Assembly (NCBI RefSeq): GCF_018476525.1
Contig: NZ_JAHCST010000034.1
Coordinates: 1-64,000, forward strand
Origin: Acrocarpospora catenulata
GTDB lineage: Bacteria; Actinomycetota; Actinomycetes; Streptosporangiales; Streptosporangiaceae
Direction: 5' to 3'
Length of the DNA stretch: 64,000 bases
The translations under genes were made by a program, and so were the position numbers. The notes beneath the pieces were generated by a model. That model saw nothing but the letters and a program-made list of their open reading frames with translations. It did not search any database and was not told where the DNA came from. Below, piece by piece: positions 25,840 to 34,523 of the stretch (position 1 is the stretch's first letter; each line of letters starts with the position of its first letter).

Positions 25840-26463
25840 ATGAAGCTGACGACCATGACTCAGGTCACCATCGATGGAGTGACGCAGGGAAACGGCGGCG
25901 CGTCGGACGAGGACCGCGGGAACGGATTCGAGCGCGGCGGATGGGCCCTGGGGAGGGGCGACGACGAGACCCACGCGTTCATCAACCGGACCTACCAGCG
26001 CGCCGAGGCCTTCCTGTTCGGCCGGCGGACCTACGAGCTGTTCGCCGGCTCATGGGGCACCATGACGGTCCAGGATGCTCCGGGCTGGGAGTCGGTCGTG
26101 GAAGCGTTGAACACGCGGCCCAAGTACGTGGCATCGACCACGCTCACCGATCCGGCGTGGTCGGACACGACCGTCCTGTCCGGAGAGGTCGCGGCCGCCG
26201 TCCGGGAACTGAAGGCCCGGCCGGGGGGCGAGCTGCAGGTTCACGGCAGTGGCATCCTGACCCGGTGGCTGCTGGAGAACGACCTGGTCGACGAGATGAC
26301 GCTGATCACCGTCCCGGTTATCCTCGGCCAGGGCGCGCGCCTGTTCCCGGAGACCGGCCCGGATCTCGCCCTTGAGCTGGTCGAGTCGCGTGTCGACTCC
26401 AAGGGCGTGACGATCCAGGTCTACCGGCCCGCCGGGCGCCCGCAGTACGCGCCAACGGCTTGA
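25840..26463 (+). CDS. Dihydrofolate reductase family protein
   Basis: A 207-residue RibD C-terminal/DHFR-like protein: TTMTQVTIDGVTQGNGG, RRTYELFAGSWGTM, PKYVASTTLTDPAWSDTTVLSGEV, ELQVHGSGILTRWLLENDLVDEMTLITVPVILGQGARLF. It is probably an NADPH-dependent reductase of unknown substrate. ATG 25840 is preferred because AAGGCGAAGGA precedes it and the fold's first strand begins there. It is the first gene of a three-gene operon with a DGPF/YCII protein and an ECF sigma factor, an arrangement seen repeatedly with the ECF42 group. Confidence 0.88.
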   Translation: MKLTTMTQVTIDGVTQGNGGASDEDRGNGFERGGWALGRGDDETHAFINRTYQRAEAFLFGRRTYELFAGSWGTMTVQDAPGWESVVEALNTRPKYVASTTLTDPAWSDTTVLSGEVAAAVRELKARPGGELQVHGSGILTRWLLENDLVDEMTLITVPVILGQGARLFPETGPDLALELVESRVDSKGVTIQVYRPAGRPQYAPTA

Positions 26464-26517
26464 CGTCCCTGACCACCGAACCACGCCGTCTTGTACACCA
26501 CAGGAGATGATCTTCAG

Positions 26518-26841
26518 ATGCGGTACCTGGTTTCAGTGATCGATGACAAGAGCGATCCCGGCAGCACGGACAGGCAGCCCGCCATCAGCGCGTTCAACGA
26601 ACGACTGATCGCCGAGGGCTACTGGGTCTTCGCGGGCGGACTCGCGGACACCGACGCGGCCACGGTCGTCGACAACCGGGGCGAGCAGGCGGTGTTCAGC
26701 GACGGGCCTTTCGCGGAGTCGAAGGAGTACCTCGCCGGCGTCTGGGTGTGGGAGGCGCCCGACCTGGACGTGGCGCTCACGCTCGCCGCCGAGGCGTCGA
26801 AGGTCTGCGACCGGAAGATCGAGGTGCGGCCGTTCCAGTGA
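26518..26841 (+). CDS. YCII/DGPF domain protein
   Basis: A 107-residue YCII-related protein: MRYLVSVIDDK, FNERLIAEGYWVFAGGLAD, the diagnostic DGPF motif in AVFSDGPFAESKEYLAGVWVWEAP, and ALTLAAEASKVCDRKIEVRP. DGPF proteins accompany ECF42 sigma factors as conserved partners and probably have a ferredoxin-like fold; enzymatic activity is unproven. GGAG at ~26502 precedes ATG 26518. It overlaps the sigma gene by the 4-bp GTGA, so translation is coupled. Confidence 0.9.
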   Translation: MRYLVSVIDDKSDPGSTDRQPAISAFNERLIAEGYWVFAGGLADTDAATVVDNRGEQAVFSDGPFAESKEYLAGVWVWEAPDLDVALTLAAEASKVCDRKIEVRPFQ

Positions 26842-28079
26842 ACGACGCCGACGTCCGCGAGGCCGTCACCCGCGCCCACCACGAGGAGTGGGCCCGGGTG
26901 GTCGCCGCCCTGACCAGGCGCTTCGGTGATCTCGACATCGCCGAGGAGGCGGCGGCCGAGGCCTTCGCGACCGCCGTGGAGCGGTGGCCGGCCGACGGCG
27001 TGCCCCCCAACCCGGGCGCCTGGCTGACCACCACCGCCAACCGCAAGGCCATCGACCGGATCCGGCGCGAGAACAAGCGCGACGACAAGCACAGAGAGGC
27101 GCAGATGGTGTACGACGACGACCCGCCCGAGCCCGTCGGCGCCATCGACGACGACCGGCTCCGGCTGATCTTCACCTGCTGCCACCCGGCGCTGGCGATG
27201 CAGACCCGCGTGGCGCTGACGCTGCGCATGGTCGGCGGTCTGACCGTGCCCGAGATCGCCCGTGCCTTCCTGGTGCAGGGGACCACCATGGAGCAGCGCA
27301 TCACCCGCGCGAAGGCCAAGATCAAGGCGGCTCGCATCCCCTATCGGATGCCGTCCGCCGACGATCTGCCGGCTCGTGTCTCCGGCGTCCTGGCCGTCCT
27401 GTTCCTCATCTTCAACGAGGGTTACCTGGCCAGCGGCCCCGACACCTATCCCGTACGACACGATCTGACCACCGAGGCGATCCGGCTCACCCGCCTGATC
27501 CGCGCGCTCCTGCCACAGGACGGAGAAGTGGCCGGGCTGCTGGCGCTGATGCTGCTCATCGAGGCCCGCCACCCCGCCCGGCTCTCGGCCAGCGGCGAAC
27601 TGGTCCCCCTGGCCGAGCAGGACCGCGGTGCCTGGGACGCGGAACTGATCGCCGAAGGTCATCGGCTGGTGCGCGAGCGCCTGGCCGCTGCCGCTGCCGG
27701 GGTGGCTCCGGGTCGCTATCAGATCCTCGCCGCGATCAACGCGGTGCACACCTCCGCCCGCGACATCCGCGACACCGACTGGTCGCAGGTCCTCGCCCTC
27801 TACGACCAGCTCGTCCGCCTCGACCCCTCGCCGATCATCGCCCTCAATCGGGCCATCGCCGTGGCCGAGCTCGACGGGCCGGAGGTGGCACTGGCCATCG
27901 TTGACCGCCTCGCCGAGGCGTTGGCCGGCTATCACGCCTACCACGCCACCCGCGCCGACCTGCTGCGCCGGCTGGGCCAAAGTCAGCAGTCACGCGCGGC
28001 CTACGACCGGGCCATCGAGCTGGCCGGCAACACCGGCGAGACCGCCTACCTCACCCGCCGCCGCGACCAACTGCAGTAG
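26838..28079 (+). CDS. ECF42-type RNA polymerase sigma factor with C-terminal extension
   Basis: A 413-residue protein starting at GTG 26838. Sigma region 2 is at about 10-75 (FGDLDIAEEAAAEAFATAVERWP, PGAWLTTTANRKAIDRIRRENKR). Region 4 is at about 110-165 (MQTRVALTLRMVGGLTVPEIARAFLVQGTTMEQRITRAKAKI). A long helical DUF6596/TPR-like C-terminal half follows (LFLIFNEGYLASG ... NRAIAVAELDGPEVALAIVDRL). That extension and the upstream DGPF gene define the ECF42 group, which has no anti-sigma factor; the C-terminal domain is thought to control activity. The likely regulon is its own operon. Confidence 0.93.
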   Translation: MNDADVREAVTRAHHEEWARVVAALTRRFGDLDIAEEAAAEAFATAVERWPADGVPPNPGAWLTTTANRKAIDRIRRENKRDDKHREAQMVYDDDPPEPVGAIDDDRLRLIFTCCHPALAMQTRVALTLRMVGGLTVPEIARAFLVQGTTMEQRITRAKAKIKAARIPYRMPSADDLPARVSGVLAVLFLIFNEGYLASGPDTYPVRHDLTTEAIRLTRLIRALLPQDGEVAGLLALMLLIEARHPARLSASGELVPLAEQDRGAWDAELIAEGHRLVRERLAAAAAGVAPGRYQILAAINAVHTSARDIRDTDWSQVLALYDQLVRLDPSPIIALNRAIAVAELDGPEVALAIVDRLAEALAGYHAYHATRADLLRRLGQSQQSRAAYDRAIELAGNTGETAYLTRRRDQLQ

Positions 28080-28175
28080 CGCCCGCGCTTGAAGAGCGCG
28101 CTTTGCGAGGGCGCTGGCGTCGGCCAGTGGGGGCGAGCAGTCACGATCATGTTTCCTTCGGGGCAGCCGGGTTCG

Positions 28176-28460
28176 TCAGCTTTCGTCTTCGTCGTCGGGT
28201 GCGTCGGGGTCGCGGATGGCGCCGGGGGCGGGCAGCAGGAAGTTGTAGGCGCCGTGCACGCCCAGATGCTTGCGCACGAACGGGCTGAGCCGGGCCATGT
28301 CCTCGTGGCGGACCGGGTAGCCCTGCGCCTTGAGCTGGCGGATGGCGGCGTCAAGGTGGACAGTCGTCCACAAAACCACGCAATTCAGAACAAGCCCCAG
28401 CACGCCCAGCTGGTTCTCCAGGCCGCGTTCGTAGCGGTGGTACAGCTCGCCCTTCTGTCA
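28176..28460 (-). pseudogene. Tn3-family transposase TnpA, C-terminal fragment
   Basis: About 95 residues of the TnpA C-terminus remain: KGELYHRYERGLENQLGVLG, LVLNCVVLWTTVHLDAAIRQL, GYPVRHEDMARLSPFVRKHL, then a tail ending DPDAPDDEDES. The frame is interrupted upstream by TGA near 28460, and the remaining ~900 residues of a normal TnpA are absent. No terminal inverted repeat could be identified with confidence. This is debris of a transposon, not an active element. Confidence 0.85.
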
Positions 28461-28576
28461 GGAAATCCGCCGGCATGGGCCGCAAGGTAGGGCGGACCCA
28501 CCGGTAACCAACCCAGAGCAGGCGAACCGTTACAAGGGCAGACGCCTCGTCGCACCGACCCACATCGGAGCCGTGG

Positions 28577-28615
28577 ACGGCGGTAACTCCGCCCGCCTCG
28601 GCTCGTTACCGCCGT
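28577..28615. repeat. Perfect 11-bp inverted repeat
   Basis: ACGGCGGTAAC (28577-28587) and GTTACCGCCGT (28605-28615) are perfect inverted copies separated by 17 bp. They lie in an area without genes, and no neighbouring regulator explains them. Confidence 0.6.
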
Positions 28616-28745
28616 TGGCCGGTCGGGTGTCGGTCACGGGCCAAGTGGCCGAGGACACCAGGGCCCGGATGATCTGGGGTGACGGCGTGTACTTGATCTG
28701 GGGCATCCGCAAGGACCACCTGGGGCGGGGGGTACCGAGCTCGTT

Positions 28746-29606
28746 CTAGGCACGATCAGGTAGCCGTTTCGCGAGCATCTCCTCGGAGCGCTTCCAGAGT
28801 CCGCGGGCGAGATCGGCGTCGAGCGCTTGCGGGTTTCGCGGTTTGCTGGCTCTGCGCTTGTAGTAGTAGGCACCGGGCTGCCAGTCGATTCCGGGAACGC
28901 TCTCGGCGAGCCACACGATCTGGTCCGCGCCCTGGTCGGGTGTGGAGAGCATGGCGCGCCGAATCAGCGGGTTGGATGCGAGGAAGCGGACAAAGCGCAT
29001 GATCGGGCTGGTGGTGTCCGAGGCGAAGTTCGTTGCGACATTGCCGGGGTAGAACGACGCCGCCGAGATACCCCTCGCGTGATAGCGGCGATGGAGTTCG
29101 GTCGTGAACAGGATGTTTTCCAGCTTCGAGGCGCCGTAGGCGTGCACCGGATCGTAGTTCCGATCGTGATCGAGGTCGTCCAGATCGAGTTTCTTGGCGA
29201 ACCGCACCGTGCTGGAGGTCTGCAATACCGACGCGCGGGACGCCAGGAGCGTGTCGAGGAGGAGGCGGGTGAGGAGGAACGGCGCGAGGTGGTTGACCTG
29301 GAAGGTCTTCTCGAAGCCGTCCACTGTCTTCGTCCGCGTGCCGAACACCCCGCCGGCGTTGTTCGCGAGCACATCGATCCGCGGATACGCGCTGTTGAGT
29401 TCGCCCGCAAGGCGCTCGACGTCGTCGAGGCGGGTGTAGTCCGCGACGTAGCTGTCGACTCCGAGCTCCGCGGCGATGGTGCGGGTCTTCTCGGGTGAGC
29501 GGCCCACGACGACGACGGTATGCCCGTTCGCGTGCAGCCGACGTGCGGCGGCGGCGCCGATGCCGTCGCTCGCACCCGTGATGACGACGACCTTCTTTTC
29601 GCTCAT
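28746..29606 (-). CDS. SDR family oxidoreductase, retinol-dehydrogenase-like
   Basis: A 286-residue short-chain dehydrogenase. Cofactor motif VVVITGASDGIGAAAARRL (TGxxxGIG), NNAGG at about 86-90, catalytic Ser in LQTSSTVR and YGASK at about 158-162. The C-terminal DQGADQIVWLAESVPGIDWQPGAYYYKRR is typical of the retinol dehydrogenase/WWOX-like subgroup. It reduces or oxidises a hydroxyl/keto group with NAD(P)H; the substrate is unknown. It is divergent from a TetR regulator, and an inverted repeat in the 75-bp gap (29647-29675) makes it that regulator's likely target. Confidence 0.9.
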   Translation of the reverse strand: MSEKKVVVITGASDGIGAAAARRLHANGHTVVVVGRSPEKTRTIAAELGVDSYVADYTRLDDVERLAGELNSAYPRIDVLANNAGGVFGTRTKTVDGFEKTFQVNHLAPFLLTRLLLDTLLASRASVLQTSSTVRFAKKLDLDDLDHDRNYDPVHAYGASKLENILFTTELHRRYHARGISAASFYPGNVATNFASDTTSPIMRFVRFLASNPLIRRAMLSTPDQGADQIVWLAESVPGIDWQPGAYYYKRRASKPRNPQALDADLARGLWKRSEEMLAKRLPDRA

Positions 29607-29646
29607 CGGTCTCTTCCTGATAGAAACTCAGTCTCTTATGTGGGAC

Positions 29647-29675
29647 ACGGTACCACTAATGGCGTGTAGTACCGT
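29647..29675. promoter_or_regulatory. TetR-type operator
   Basis: ACGGTAC (29647-29653) and GTACCGT (29669-29675) are perfect inverted 7-mers separated by 15 bp. They lie between the divergent SDR and TetR genes. Confidence 0.7.
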
Positions 29676-29681
29676 GATGCG

Positions 29682-30278
29682 GTGAGTTCGAACAGCATCA
29701 CGCGCGGCGCGCGGGCGCGCGCCCGTCAGGCGATGCGTGCCGAGGTGGCTGCGATCGTCATGGACCTGGTCCTCGAGCGCGGCTACGAGGAGACGACGGT
29801 GGATGACATCTGCGCGGTCGCCGAGATCTCCCGGAGCACGTTCTTCCGGTACTTCCCGTCGAAGGAGGACGCGCTGTTCGGCGAAGTGGCCGACGCCGGC
29901 GAACAACTGCGTGACGCGCTCACCGCTCGGCCATCCCACGAAACGCCCTGGACCGCTATGCGGCGTGCACTGGATCCACTCATCGAGCGGTACGAAGCCG
30001 ACGACGAGCGCACCAGACGTCTCGCCCGGCTGGTCGTGAACACGCCCGCGTTGGCTGCCCGGCATCGGGAGAAGAACGCGCGGTGGCACGAACTGCTCCG
30101 CCCCGAGATCGCGCGCAGGCTCGACGCCGACCCGACGGACGACTCCGACCCGCGAGCCAACGCGGTGATCGCCGCTGCCCTGGGCTGCGTCGAGGCAGCG
30201 CTGACCGCTTGGACCTCAAACGATCATCCGCAGTCGCTCTCCGCGATCCTGGACCGCGCGATGGAAACGATCCGCTGA
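29682..30278 (+). CDS. TetR family transcriptional regulator
   Basis: A 198-residue TetR protein. The N-terminal helix-turn-helix is IVMDLVLERGYEETTVDDICAVAEISRSTFFRYFPSKEDALFGEV (about 25-70); the helical ligand domain follows. It is of the FRYFxSKEDxLF subtype common for repressors of adjacent oxidoreductases. The start is GTG 29682, seven bases after the operator, so the regulator probably represses itself as well as the divergent SDR. Confidence 0.92.
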   Translation: MSSNSITRGARARARQAMRAEVAAIVMDLVLERGYEETTVDDICAVAEISRSTFFRYFPSKEDALFGEVADAGEQLRDALTARPSHETPWTAMRRALDPLIERYEADDERTRRLARLVVNTPALAARHREKNARWHELLRPEIARRLDADPTDDSDPRANAVIAAALGCVEAALTAWTSNDHPQSLSAILDRAMETIR

Positions 30279-30357
30279 CCCCCGCGCCGCGCCAGGGGCG
30301 TCCCTAATCCGGAGCCAGACAGTGGCCGTGGGGGAAAGGGACCAAATGAGCCACCGT

Positions 30358-31041
30358 CTAAGCGTGCTGTCGGCGCACCATCTCGGTGATCCAGATGGGC
30401 GCGAACGGCGACGTGCAGCCCGGGGAAGTCGGGTAGTCCTTGAGCACCTCCAGGCGCTCACCGATGTCAAGTGCACGGGCGCGGTGCTCGGCGTGGTCGA
30501 TCCCGATCTGAGCCAGGCAGTGGTTCATCGCCCACTGCAGGCGATCCGGGGCGTCTTTCATCTCCGCCTCGATGACGTCGAGCAGCCCTGCGAGGTTGAG
30601 GCTCTCGGGCTTCTTCGTCACGCGTTCGGTGGTCAGCGCCCAGCCGGCACTCGCGACCACGGGATCCGGATCGGCGAACCAGGCCAGGCGCAGCTCGTCG
30701 GAGTGCGGGTTCTTCTTCACCACGTAGTTCACGAGCCAGTCGTGCACCTTGGGCGTGCGCGCCTCGCGCACCATGAGATCCAACTCGTCACGCTCGAACG
30801 CCTTCGGACGGCAGATCAGGATCGCCAGCAGTCTCGCCGCGGTGTCGCCCGTCTCCCAGAGCCGGCACGCGAGTTCCTGCTGCGTCTTGAGCCGCTTCGC
30901 GAGCCCGCGCAGCTTGCTGAGGTTCACACCGTGATCGTCACCGTGTTTCTCGTTCACCTCGCGTGCCCTCGGGTCCTCGAGCGCCGCCAGCTCGGCCATC
31001 ACCTCGGCCACCGTCGTCTCGGTCCGCGTCGTCTCGGCCAC
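30358..31041 (-). CDS. DNA alkylation repair protein, AlkD-like
   Basis: A 227-residue all-helical protein of the AlkD/HEAT-like DNA glycosylase superfamily: VMAELAALEDPRAREVNEKHGDDHGVNLSKLRGLAKRL, LWETGDTAARLLAILICRPKAF, VHDWLVNYVVKKNPHSDELRLAWFADPDPVVASAGWALT. AlkD-type enzymes excise bulky N3/N7-alkyl purines without base flipping. This member is of the short, divergent kind, so glycosylase activity is likely but not certain. GTG start after CAGGAGG. Confidence 0.8.
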   Translation of the reverse strand: MAETTRTETTVAEVMAELAALEDPRAREVNEKHGDDHGVNLSKLRGLAKRLKTQQELACRLWETGDTAARLLAILICRPKAFERDELDLMVREARTPKVHDWLVNYVVKKNPHSDELRLAWFADPDPVVASAGWALTTERVTKKPESLNLAGLLDVIEAEMKDAPDRLQWAMNHCLAQIGIDHAEHRARALDIGERLEVLKDYPTSPGCTSPFAPIWITEMVRRQHA

Positions 31042-31334
31042 CGCAGCCTCCTGTCGATCACGTGCGAGATTCAGCCTACGACGGAAGTCGGTCTCCTCAC
31101 CGAGATCGGTGCAGTAAGCGATCGTCGCCTCATCTGCCGCCGGCGGGTTGTCTTTGCCACCCAGAAGCCGCCCGGCTGGTTCCGGTTGGTGCGCAGGTCT
31201 CGAAGGACTCGGTGATACTCGCAGCTACCCTCGGCCGCGGCCTGGAGCGCTGGCTGGTAGGAACGGCTGATGATCATCTCCCGGGGATCGGGACGACCAC
31301 ATGCGGCCGCCCCGCAGCCACGCTCGTCATCCCC

Positions 31335-31367
31335 GGAAAGCGATCATGGAGGTTCCGGGAAGCGATC
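31335..31367 (+). repeat. Dispersed paired motif, copy 2
   Basis: GGAAAGCGATC (31335-31345) and GGGAAGCGATC (31357-31367) are 22 bp apart, as in the copies at 471-503 and 47559-47591. Confidence 0.6.
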
Positions 31368-31381
31368 TCCCGACCCCCGAG

Positions 31382-31402
31382 GTGGGGGGCACAGCCCCCC
31401 AC
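31382..31402. terminator. Terminator of 2-methylisoborneol operon
   Basis: GTGGGGGGC-ACA-GCCCCCCAC is a perfect 9-bp stem with a 3-base loop. It lies about 70 bp beyond the methyltransferase stop codon. Confidence 0.7.
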
Positions 31403-31470
31403 GCCCCCGGCTGGGTTGCCGGGTTGGGTTGGTGTTCTCTGATCTATCCGAGGGTCTTTGTAAACGTGCC

Positions 31471-32325
31471 TCAGATGCGATCGGCGGCGATGAGTAGGTA
31501 TTGGAAGCTGCCGTTGTTGTAGGCGTCGAGGAAGGTTTGTTCGATGCCGGTGGCGAGGTGGGTTCGGGCGCGGAGTTCCCAGTAGGGGATGGTGGCGGCG
31601 GTGAGGTCGACGACGCTGACCGGGACGAGGCGGTTGGCCGCCATTTCCCTGAAGTAGTTGCTGCGCGGGTGGATGTCGCAGATGTAGTGGGCGTTGATCT
31701 GGCTGATGGCTTTGGAGGGGAGGCCGTAGGCGTCGTTGTAGCAGCCGGTGATGCAGACGTAGCGGCCGCCGCGGGACAGGAGCCGGGCGTGTTCGGCGAA
31801 CAGCAGGCCGAGTTCGACGTACATCGTGCTCTCGTTGTTCCAGCTTGCCTGGAGGGATCCCGTCGGGAATCGGGTGTCGAGCATGTTGCGGAAGTGGAAG
31901 CGCACCTTGTCGTCGACCCCGCGCAGTCTGGCCTGCTCGTTGGCGAAGTCGACCTGGGATTCGGAGATGGAGACGCCGTCCACGTGGCAGCCGTACCGGA
32001 GGTTGGCCACGAGGGAGGAGCCGCCGCGGCCCGAGCCGGCGTCCAGGACGCGGTGGTGGGGCTGTAGCGGGCCGAGATGGCTCATGAGCAGGTCGGCCTG
32101 CGCGGATTCAAGCCGGTGGAGTTCCCTGGTCACTCGCTCCTCGCGGGTCTCTTCCGGGCCCTCCAGGACTGACCAGTCCACCTCGCCGATGCCGTAGTGG
32201 TGGTGGTAAATGCCGTCGACTTCGCCCAGGCGGAGATTGACTGGGTTCTTCTCGGTGTTCCAGTAGTCGGCGACGGAGCGCTGGTAGAGACTGCTGAGGA
32301 CGTGGTCACCTTGGGTAACAGTCAC
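31471..32325 (-). CDS. Geranyl diphosphate 2-C-methyltransferase
   Basis: A 284-residue SAM-dependent methyltransferase. The N-terminal YWNTEKNPVNLRLGEVDGIYHHHYGIGEVDW is characteristic of GPP C-methyltransferases of the 2-methylisoborneol pathway. The SAM site follows in HRVLDAGSGRGGSSLV, with GVSISESQVDFANEQA and FRNMLDTRFPTGSLQASWNNESTMYV (product-ion cage region). It methylates C2 of geranyl diphosphate to 2-methyl-GPP in the cytosol. It lies 51 bp behind the matching terpene cyclase, the usual two-gene order, and the pair ends at a strong hairpin. Confidence 0.95.
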   Translation of the reverse strand: MTVTQGDHVLSSLYQRSVADYWNTEKNPVNLRLGEVDGIYHHHYGIGEVDWSVLEGPEETREERVTRELHRLESAQADLLMSHLGPLQPHHRVLDAGSGRGGSSLVANLRYGCHVDGVSISESQVDFANEQARLRGVDDKVRFHFRNMLDTRFPTGSLQASWNNESTMYVELGLLFAEHARLLSRGGRYVCITGCYNDAYGLPSKAISQINAHYICDIHPRSNYFREMAANRLVPVSVVDLTAATIPYWELRARTHLATGIEQTFLDAYNNGSFQYLLIAADRI

Positions 32326-32376
32326 CGAGGGAATTCCTTTCGCTGAGTGATGATGGGTGCAACCAGCGGAGGGGGG

Positions 32377-33732
32377 TCACGATCTGTAGCGGTTGGTGGT
32401 GCCGTGCCATTCGAGGCAGCCCGCCATCCAGGCCTGTGCGCCACGCAGGAAACGGTGGAGTTCCGCGGAGGGGACGGCGGCGAGTTCTCGTTGGCTGGCT
32501 TCGAAGCCCCGGACGAAGTCGTTGTGGAGGGCGACGGCGCGTTCGGTGGCTTCGCGGGTGGAGCATTTCTCCTCGGCGGCGATGAGCAGGACCACGTTGG
32601 AGTCGGGGAGTTCGTCGGCCGCCTCCCTGGCCACGGAGTGGAGGTCGTTGACGATGACGCTGGCGGTACCCGCCTGCATCAGGGCGCTGTGGAACCGCCG
32701 GTCGTAGAAGAGGTTGGCGGGCAGTTCGTACTCGCCGACGACATCGATGAGGGTCATGGACGTGTAGAAACTGTCGTGTTGCCGGGCCGCCAGGTAGCGC
32801 CAGACGGGGGGCAGCGTTTCCAGGTAGCGCCAGGCGGCGTAGGCGGTCCAGCTCACGAACATCTGGTTCGTGGTGGAGCAGGCCCGCATGACCTGGGAGG
32901 GGGTGGCGTGGCGGGAGAGGTGGCCGGTGGCGGATCTCAGTGCGACCAGGACGGGGTCGGCGTTTATCGCCTCCTCCAGTTGGCCGGTGTAGTCGCCGGC
33001 GGGCGGGGGCGGGTCCATGGCCGACATCACCAGGGCGAGTCGCGGGGGGAGTTCGGTCGGGGTCGCGCCGAGTGCGGTCTCGTCGGCGTAGTAGTCGTCG
33101 GCCGCCCACCATGCGGCGTTCATCTGCGCCGAGATCAGCACCATGTCGGGTTCGTCGGTGTCGGGGTGGGTGAGCATGGCCAGTCGGCCGTATCCGGTGT
33201 CCCGGAAGTCCTCGATCCGGCCGGCGTGGATACCGACCTGCTCCGCCCAGGCCACCAAACGGCGGTTCACCTCGGTGGCCAGGGGTTCGTCGATTCGTAC
33301 GGTCTCCGGGCAGTACAGCGGCGGGTACGACCCGTCGCCCCACTCCCGCTCCTGGTATGGCAGCGGGGCGAGACTGTAACGGCGTACGAGCAGGCCTGGG
33401 TCCGGCGGGGCACTGAGACGGGGTGGTTGGTGCCCGTCCACGTAGGCAGGCTCGGGGAAGGTCGGCGCATCAACGGTCGGCGTTTCAATGGTCGATGCAT
33501 CAACGGTGGCAATACGGAGCCCGGAGGTTCCCGTACCGGTGGGGCCCGTCGGTAGGGGAGTCGGCCCGTCTACTGTCGTTGGCACGGTCGCGTGCGACTC
33601 GGTGACCTCAGGTTCATCATTCACCGGCCACTGTGGGGCAGGGAAGCGAAGAGTAGCGGTCCCCAGACCCGTTGGACCGGCTAGCAGGCGATCCAACGGA
33701 GCGAGGGTGTCATTTTCGCCGAACTCGGGCAT
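32377..33732 (-). CDS. 2-methylisoborneol synthase
   Basis: A 451-residue class I terpene cyclase. A Pro/Thr-rich disordered region of ~110 residues precedes the cyclase domain, as in known 2-MIB synthases. The Asp-rich motif lies in MNAAWWAADDYYADE, and the NSE triad in ASVIVNDLHSVAREAADELPDSNVV. The C-terminal HNDFVRGFEASQREL and WMAGCLEWHGTTNRY complete the fold. It converts 2-methyl-GPP to the earthy odorant 2-methylisoborneol. ATG 33732 is followed by MPEFGENDTLAPLDRLL. The cyclic-nucleotide-binding (EshA-like) gene often found alongside is absent. Confidence 0.95.
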   Translation of the reverse strand: MPEFGENDTLAPLDRLLAGPTGLGTATLRFPAPQWPVNDEPEVTESHATVPTTVDGPTPLPTGPTGTGTSGLRIATVDASTIETPTVDAPTFPEPAYVDGHQPPRLSAPPDPGLLVRRYSLAPLPYQEREWGDGSYPPLYCPETVRIDEPLATEVNRRLVAWAEQVGIHAGRIEDFRDTGYGRLAMLTHPDTDEPDMVLISAQMNAAWWAADDYYADETALGATPTELPPRLALVMSAMDPPPPAGDYTGQLEEAINADPVLVALRSATGHLSRHATPSQVMRACSTTNQMFVSWTAYAAWRYLETLPPVWRYLAARQHDSFYTSMTLIDVVGEYELPANLFYDRRFHSALMQAGTASVIVNDLHSVAREAADELPDSNVVLLIAAEEKCSTREATERAVALHNDFVRGFEASQRELAAVPSAELHRFLRGAQAWMAGCLEWHGTTNRYRS

Positions 33733-34523
33733 TACGCCCCCTCCTAGGCTCGTGGACGGTTGGTTGGTCAGGAGCGAGGCGCAGCGACGTCGATGTCTTC
33801 AAGAATCCCGATCGCTCCGAAACCAGGGGCGCCGCTGAATACCAGACGGAACATTACGTCCGGGTCATTGATTTGCATTTCGTGCAATTCCCGGCATGTT
33901 CACAGACGGAAGGTGACGATTTTGCACCCAGCCCCCACGACTCCCTAGCATTTCTGCTGGAAAAAGAAATATGCACTGCCCCACAAGCGTTGCTGCATTT
34001 CTTGCCTGTCGCGCACAATTTCGGCTGCGCTCCTCAATGATAAAGGCGCCCCCATGCCCGCGCAATGGCCTTTCTTTGCGTATCATATTCGCACCGATAT
34101 GCCGACATTGCCCTTCAATTATCGACAATAACCTTATGTGGAAACATGTCGGTGGGGCGGGCCAGGGCATGTCGACCGCGGCAAGGACGGCTTGGCGGCA
34201 CCAGAGGCGCACGTAGAGGCGCACGTGCGGTCACGATCGTCATCGCAGGCTCCCTGGACCACATCGACGAGCAAAGCCGACGCCTGGGGCCCGGCCAGGT
34301 AGGCCATCGGCGCGGGCGGGAGGATCACCTGAGCCTTCCTGTGGGCGCGCGAAGCGAGCGCGAGGCCGCCGTCCGAGGGTGCGCGGGCAATGGCGACCTC
34401 TCCCAGGGAAGGCCAGGACCTGGCATTTCTTTGCCGGGACATGAGATCCGAGATGCGGTTCCTCCGTATTCTGGGCGGAGGATGCAGAAAGCTCACTGTG
34501 CGGAAGTCTTTGGAGTGAGCCGG
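33733..34523. other. Long AT-richer intergenic region
   Basis: No coding sequence recognised. Part of it (about 33820-34150) is visibly less GC-rich than its surroundings and lies upstream of the divergent MIB and GAF genes, so it probably carries both promoters. A perfect 12-bp tandem duplication AGAGGCGCACGT occurs at 34203-34226. Confidence 0.6.

Larger units (their letters stand above)
28080..28745. other. Decayed region around Tn3 transposase relic
   Basis: The only recognisable content is the transposase tail (28176-28460). A perfect inverted repeat lies at 28577-28615, and a degenerate match to the dispersed paired motif near 28138-28170. Confidence 0.55.
31042..31470. other. Stretch with decayed coding sequence and repeats
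   Basis: On the minus strand one frame reads EYHRVLRDLRTNRNQPGGFWVA. A second frame continues with KDNPPAADEATIAYCTDLGE before the AlkD start, which looks like one frameshifted gene end. I cannot name it. A copy of the paired motif and a terminator follow. Confidence 0.4.
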
